The notes below the pieces were generated by a model, which had not been told where the DNA came from, did not search any database, and worked only from the letters and a program-made list of their open reading frames with translations. From NCBI RefSeq assembly GCF_000422985.1, contig NZ_AUHC01000001.1, forward strand, positions 523,005 to 587,004: a stretch of DNA of 64,000 bases, given 5' to 3'. Below, piece after piece: positions 58,245 to 64,000 of this stretch; position 1 is the first letter of the stretch; each line of letters begins with the position of its first letter. Position numbers and translations under genes: made by a program. This DNA comes from Erythrobacter cryptus DSM 12079. GTDB taxonomy: Bacteria; Pseudomonadota; Alphaproteobacteria; Sphingomonadales; Sphingomonadaceae.

Positions 58245-58461
58245 GCCATGCCTCCGTTAGCGCCGCTTGGTGTTCGGCTACCATCGCCACAATGCCATTG
58301 ATCTCGTGCGCGCGAAAGCCCCGGCTTCGGGCGACTTCCAGGCTGCCGAGCCAGACCTTAATTGTCGCCTCGCCCCTGTCGATGTGGATATGCGGCGGCT
58401 CGTTGGGTTCGTGGCTGTAGAAGTAGAACCGAAACGCGCCGATCCGCATGACCGTCGGCAT
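58228..58461 (-). CDS. DUF4160 domain protein
   Basis: The 77-residue protein has the typical DUF4160 core: IGAFRFYFYSHEPNEPPHIH with the conserved HEP and PHIH motifs, then the GEATIKVWL strand and a helical tail. It starts with ATG at 58461, 2 bp after the methylmalonyl-CoA mutase stop, and overlaps DUF2442 by 17 bp. Function is unknown; the two may form a toxin-antitoxin or regulatory pair. The histidines could bind metal, by inference. Confidence 0.85.
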   Translation of the reverse strand: MPTVMRIGAFRFYFYSHEPNEPPHIHIDRGEATIKVWLGSLEVARSRGFRAHEINGIVAMVAEHQAALTEAWHEFFG

Positions 58462-58463
58462 TG

Positions 58464-60629
<2,166 letters not shown>

Positions 60630-60644
60630 CTCGGTGCCTGCATT

Positions 60645-60725
60645 GTCACCCCTGCAAAGGCGAGGGTCGAGCTTTTTCGGGTAACACGTGGGAGAGCGCG
60701 CGTGATCCCCGCCTGCGCAGGGATG
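60645..60725. repeat. REP-like inverted doublet
   Basis: GTCACCCCTGCAAAGGCGAG (from 60645) and an inverted relative ending at 60725 (CATCCCTGCGCAGGCGGGGA on the other strand) flank a short AT-containing centre. This class of CCCTGC/GGCGGGGAT repeats is often found between genes in sphingomonads. It lies in the gap between the enoyl-CoA hydratase and mutase genes. Confidence 0.7.
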
Positions 60726-60735
60726 CCTCGCGCCT

Positions 60736-61521
60736 TCACGCGCCCTTGAACACGGGCTTGCGCTTTTCGAGGAAGGCCATGCCGCCCTCGCGCGCATCGG
60801 CGCTGGCGCCGCACACGCGCTGGCCTTCGGCCTCGGCGAGCAGCACCATCTGGAGGTTCTGATCGAGCGCGATGGCGATGTTGCGCTTCATCTGGGCATA
60901 GGCAATCGTCGGGCCGTTGGCGAGCTTCTCCGCGAGCGCGCGGGCCTCGGCCATCAGGTCGGCATCCTCGACGCACTTGTAGATGAGGCCCCATTCCTCG
61001 GCCTGCTGAGCGGAGATGCGCTCACCCAGCATCATCATGCGGGTGGCGCGCGCCCGGCCGATGGCGCGGGTCAGGAGCCAGGTCGATCCGCCATCGGGCA
61101 CAAGACCGATATTGACGAAGGCCTGGAGGAAATAGGCAGAGCGTGCGGCAATGGTGAAATCAGCAGCCAAAGCGAGTGAACAACCCACCCCCGCCGCCGG
61201 GCCGTTGACCGCGCAGATCACCGGCACGCTCGCGCGGATCAGCTGGCTGATCGCCGGGTTGTAATGGTTGATGAGCGCCTCGTGGCTGCCGCCCTTGCCG
61301 CCCAGCGCCGAGCCGCCCCCGCGCGCGGCAAGGTCTGCGCCCGAGCAGAAGCCCTTGCCCTCGCCCGTGATCAGCACCGCGCGCGCATCGCCCAGGTCAT
61401 AGAAGGCCTGGCCCAGCTCGTCGGCCATCTGCGGCGGCATGGCATTGAGGCGCTCGGGCCGGTTCAGGGTGATGGTGACGAGCGGGCCTTCGCGCTCCAC
61501 GCGGATGGTTTCGTAGGACAT
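60736..61521 (-). CDS. Enoyl-CoA hydratase/isomerase family protein (PaaG-like)
   Basis: This 261-residue crotonase-fold protein has [13 protein letters not shown], the oxyanion-hole segments [12 protein letters not shown] and [16 protein letters not shown], and the catalytic-region [15 protein letters not shown]. It resembles PaaG-type 2-(1,2-epoxyphenyl)acetyl-CoA isomerases in the order of motifs, but substrate cannot be read from sequence. It stands between the mutase and epimerase genes, all on one strand, so it could act in branched-chain or odd-chain degradation leading to propionyl-CoA. Confidence 0.88.
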   Translation of the reverse strand: MSYETIRVEREGPLVTITLNRPERLNAMPPQMADELGQAFYDLGDARAVLITGEGKGFCSGADLAARGGGSALGGKGGSHEALINHYNPAISQLIRASVPVICAVNGPAAGVGCSLALAADFTIAARSAYFLQAFVNIGLVPDGGSTWLLTRAIGRARATRMMMLGERISAQQAEEWGLIYKCVEDADLMAEARALAEKLANGPTIAYAQMKRNIAIALDQNLQMVLLAEAEGQRVCGASADAREGGMAFLEKRKPVFKGA

Positions 61522-61538
61522 TTCTCTCTCCCCGGGGT

Positions 61539-61991
61539 TCAATTCGACCAATGCGCGCCCTCGCGCGGCGTCTCCATGATCTCGGTAAGCACGCCGCCCA
61601 TGTCCTTGGGATGGACGAAAAAGATAGGCGTGCCATGCGCGCCGATGCGGGTAGGGCCAAGGATGCGCTTGCCGAGCGCCTCGAAATGGGTGCGCGCCTC
61701 GGCGATGTCGGGCACCTCGAAGCAGACATGGTGCTGCCCGCCCTGGGGGTTCTTGGCGAGGAAGCCGGCGAGCGTGGAGTTTTCCCCCAGCGGCTCGATC
61801 AGCTCGATCTGCGTGCCGTTCATCGCGCCCTCCGCGCCAGGCGTGTCGACGAAGCAGACCTTCACCCCTTGTTCAGGCAGGTCAAAGGGCTGGTGGATTT
61901 TCGTTGCGCCCATCACGTCGCGGTAGAAGGCGATCGAGTCCGCGATGGAGGGCGTGGCGATGCCGATGTGGTTGAGACGGCCGAGTTTCAT
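61539..61991 (-). CDS. mce: Methylmalonyl-CoA epimerase
   Basis: Mce interconverts (S)- and (R)-methylmalonyl-CoA between the carboxylase and the mutase. The 150-residue vicinal-oxygen-chelate protein has the metal ligands in LNHIGIATPS (His8), QHHVCFEV and VLTEIM, and the typical FAKNPQGG-type segment GFLAKNPQGGQHHVC. The ATG at 61991 gives the standard N-terminus; the upstream extension of the frame is unconserved. It lies between the PccB and enoyl-CoA hydratase genes, same orientation. Confidence 0.93.
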   Translation of the reverse strand: MKLGRLNHIGIATPSIADSIAFYRDVMGATKIHQPFDLPEQGVKVCFVDTPGAEGAMNGTQIELIEPLGENSTLAGFLAKNPQGGQHHVCFEVPDIAEARTHFEALGKRILGPTRIGAHGTPIFFVHPKDMGGVLTEIMETPREGAHWSN

Positions 61992-62085
61992 TGGATGGGA
62001 TCTCCGTGCATGAATATTCCGCTGTAATTCATCAGCGCAAACACCGCTGTCGTTTGAGGCAGCGCGATCAAGATGCCGAGCCTCA

Positions 62086-63618
62086 TCACAGCGGGATATT
62101 GTCATGCTTCTTCCACGGGTTCTCCAACTGCTTCGTCCGCAGCTTGCGTAGCCCGAGCGCGATCCGGCGGCGGGTCGAGTGGGGGTGGATCACCTCGTCG
62201 ATATAGCCGCGGCTCGCCGCCACGAAGGGGTTGGCGAAGCGGTCTTCGTATTCCTTCGTGCGCTCGGCGATCTTGGCGGGATCGTCCTTTTCGGAGCGGA
62301 AGATGATCTCCACCGCGCCTTTGGCGCCCATCACCGCGATCTCGGCGGTGGGCCAGGCGTAGTTCAAATCACCCCTCAGGTGCTTCGATGCCATCACGTC
62401 ATAGGCCCCGCCATAGGCCTTGCGGGTGATGACGGTGATCTTGGGCACGGTCGCCTCGGCATAGGCGAAGAGCAGCTTGGCGCCGTGCTTGATGATCCCG
62501 CCCAGTTCCTGCGCGGTGCCGGGGAGGAAGCCGGGGACGTCCACAAAGGTGATGATCGGAATCTCGAAGGCATCGCAGAAGCGCACGAAGCGCGCGGCCT
62601 TCTTGGAAGAATTGATGTCGAGCACGCCCGCGAGCACCATCGGCTGGTTCGCCACCACGCCCACGGTGCGGCCCTCGATCCGGCCAAAGCCGCAGATGAT
62701 GTTGGCCGCATGCGCCGGCTGGATCTCGAAGAAATCGCCCTCGTCGAGCACCTTGGTGATGACCTCGTGCATGTCATAGGGCTGGTTGGCATTGTCGGGG
62801 ATGAGCGTGTCGAGGCTCATCTCCAGCCGGTCCCACGGATCGCTGGTGGGGAGCAGCGGCACCTCGTCGCGGTTCGACAGCGGCAGGAAGTCGAAGAAGC
62901 GCCGGGTGGCGAGCAGCGCCTCGACATCGTTCTCGTAAGCCAAATCGGCAACGCTGGTCTTGGTGGTGTGGGTGATCGCCCCGCCCAGCTCCTCCTGCGT
63001 CACCACCTCGTTGGTGACGGTCTTGACCACATCGGGGCCGGTGACGAACATGTAGCTTGAATCCTTCACCATGAAGATGAAGTCGGTCATGGCGGGCGAA
63101 TAGACCGCCCCGCCCGCGCACGGCCCCATGATGAGGCTGATCTGCGGCACCACGCCGCTGGCAAGCACATTGCGCTGGAACACCTCGGCATAGCCGCCGA
63201 GGCTCGCCACCCCCTCCTGGATGCGCGCTCCGCCCGAATCGTTGAGGCCGATCACCGGCGCGCCGACCTTCATCGCCATGTCCATGATCTTGCAAATCTT
63301 CTCGGCATGACGCTTGGACAGCGAGCCGCCGAAGACGGTGAAATCCTGGCTGAAGACGAACACCAGCCGCCCGTTGATGGTGCCGCTCCCCGTCACCACC
63401 CCATCGCCGGGGATCTTCTGCGCTTCCATGCCGAAATCGATGCAGTCGTGCTCGACATAAGTGTCGATCTCCTCGAAACTGCCCTCATCGAGCAGCACCT
63501 CGAGCCGTTCGCGAGCGGTGAGCTTGCCCTTGGCGTGCTGGGCGGCGATGCGCTTTTCCCCGCCGCCGAGGCGGGCAGCGGCACGGCGGCGTTCCATTTC
63601 GGCGATGTTGGCAGACAA
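62086..63618 (-). CDS. pccB: Propionyl-CoA carboxylase carboxyltransferase subunit beta
   Basis: PccB transfers carboxyl from biotin on PccA to propionyl-CoA. The 510-residue protein has the two crotonase-like half-domains: [20 protein letters not shown] and [22 protein letters not shown]. It also has [12 protein letters not shown] and the C-terminal KHDNIPL. The start is taken as the TTG at 63616-63618 after AGGAGAGGAAG, giving the normal length; an internal ATG seven codons on is the alternative. It is the first gene of the minus-strand group, and the end of an IS5-family element begins about 50 bp upstream. Confidence 0.95.
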   Translation of the reverse strand: MSANIAEMERRRAAARLGGGEKRIAAQHAKGKLTARERLEVLLDEGSFEEIDTYVEHDCIDFGMEAQKIPGDGVVTGSGTINGRLVFVFSQDFTVFGGSLSKRHAEKICKIMDMAMKVGAPVIGLNDSGGARIQEGVASLGGYAEVFQRNVLASGVVPQISLIMGPCAGGAVYSPAMTDFIFMVKDSSYMFVTGPDVVKTVTNEVVTQEELGGAITHTTKTSVADLAYENDVEALLATRRFFDFLPLSNRDEVPLLPTSDPWDRLEMSLDTLIPDNANQPYDMHEVITKVLDEGDFFEIQPAHAANIICGFGRIEGRTVGVVANQPMVLAGVLDINSSKKAARFVRFCDAFEIPIITFVDVPGFLPGTAQELGGIIKHGAKLLFAYAEATVPKITVITRKAYGGAYDVMASKHLRGDLNYAWPTAEIAVMGAKGAVEIIFRSEKDDPAKIAERTKEYEDRFANPFVAASRGYIDEVIHPHSTRRRIALGLRKLRTKQLENPWKKHDNIPL

Positions 63619-63666
63619 GGCGGGCTTCCTCTCCTGAGCCGGTTTCGTCCCGCAACGCGTTGCCTT

Positions 63667-64000
63667 AGGCCGTAAACTCATAAACTGGCTTGCGTGGACG
63701 GCAAGTGATTGATTCAAGGTTCGGGAAAGGAGCCTTGGATATGCGCCGTCGTTTTGACCTGACAGATTTCGAGTGGTCGGTGATTGAGCCGTTGCTGCCG
63801 AACAAGAGCCGTGGCGTGCCTCGGGTGGATGATCGCCGGGTGATCAACGGGATATTGTGGCGGTTTCGCACCGGCAGCCCCTGGGCGGACATTCCCGAAC
63901 GCTATGGGCCTTACACGACCTGTTACAACCGGTTCGTGCGCTGGCGCAAGGCGGGGGTATGGGATCGGCTTCTGGCGGCGGTTTCCCGGGCTTTCGACGG
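63667..64000 (+). mobile_element. IS5-family insertion sequence, left end (continues beyond window)
   Basis: A likely terminal repeat begins near GGCCGTAAACTCATAAAC (63668 on), preceded by TA, with a transposase ORF starting 73 bp in and still open at the window end. IS427-like members of IS5 duplicate a TA target. The other end, and so the duplication, cannot be checked here. Confidence 0.65.
63741..64000 (+). CDS. IS5-family transposase, N-terminal part (incomplete)
   Basis: The ATG at 63741, preceded by AAAGGAG, opens a frame of 86 codons to the edge. [38 protein letters not shown] and [17 protein letters not shown] are the N-terminal features of the DUF4096/IS427-group transposases. The DDE catalytic core and a possible frameshifted second frame would follow outside the window. 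The gene looks intact so far. Confidence 0.9.
   Translation, partial: MRRRFDLTDFEWSVIEPLLPNKSRGVPRVDDRRVINGILWRFRTGSPWADIPERYGPYTTCYNRFVRWRKAGVWDRLLAAVSRAFD

Noticed and set aside
60630..60735. Cobalamin riboswitch before the mutase gene
   Set aside because: The mutase upstream gap is filled by a REP-like doublet; no B12-box is visible.

Overview
The window is a chromosomal segment from an alphaproteobacterium, most likely a sphingomonad (order Sphingomonadales, Erythrobacteraceae-like). The base composition is visibly GC-rich. Evidence for the placement includes a DivL-type kinase with a tyrosine in the H-box, AddAB rather than RecBCD, a divergent pair of large TonB-dependent receptors, paired Flp pilins, an AmgK-MurU cell-wall recycling pair and the linked recG/sdhE/mfd genes. 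Most of it is densely packed housekeeping DNA with many ATGA or GTGA start-stop overlaps. No stretch over 300 bases lacks a gene. The largest gaps are 13011-13282 (divergent receptor promoters) and 50669-50941 (a low-GC patch with a possible 37-residue ORF).

Layout, left to right. 1-4522: the N-terminal part of a CHASE2 sensor cut by the window edge, a DUF3429 membrane protein, an SDR, an ABC1/UbiB-family kinase-like protein and a low-molecular-weight phosphatase. 4519-10541: recG, sdhE and mfd. 10605-15682: two divergent TonB-dependent receptors. 15768-18574: EAL phosphodiesterase, NAD kinase, tRNA-Asn(GTT) and a TSUP permease. 18609-23899: secA, a small exported protein, argJ and an inositol-phosphatase-family enzyme. 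23904-36928, nearly all on the minus strand: ahcY, a divL-like kinase, tsaE, amgK, murU, addB, addA and trxA. 37117-42266: peroxiredoxin, cytochrome b561 and cytochrome c-prime genes, folE, a small metallopeptidase, tRNA-Arg(ACG) with a duplicated 3' end and terminator, a NUDIX hydrolase and two Flp pilins. 42368-50668: M48 lipoprotein protease, accA, xerD, a large exported protein of unknown function, then aroK-aroB-cyclase on the plus strand.

50942-63618, minus strand: a propionyl-CoA to succinyl-CoA gene group (pccB, methylmalonyl-CoA epimerase, an enoyl-CoA hydratase, methylmalonyl-CoA mutase, later pccA). The biotin synthase gene bioB, which supplies the carboxylase cofactor, lies inside it. 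A DUF4160-DUF2442 pair, two tiny membrane proteins, an esterase and a DUF3445 haem-dependent demethylase-like gene are also packed into the group.

Mobile DNA is concentrated at the right. A complete IS3-family element (53390-54688) has split an LprI/DUF1311-type gene, and removing it with one copy of its 3-bp target duplication restores the reading frame exactly. The left end of an IS5-family element lies about 50 bp upstream of pccB and runs off the window. REP-like inverted doublets occur at 55606-55720 and 60645-60725. The most interesting leads are the DivL-like pseudo-kinase together with a CtrA-like box in front of the Flp pilin, the DUF4160-DUF2442 pair embedded in a metabolic operon, the reconstructed IS3 insertion with a perfect 36-bp palindrome in its transposase gene, and the tRNA-Arg 3'-end/terminator duplication. 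No clearly unprecedented system was found.
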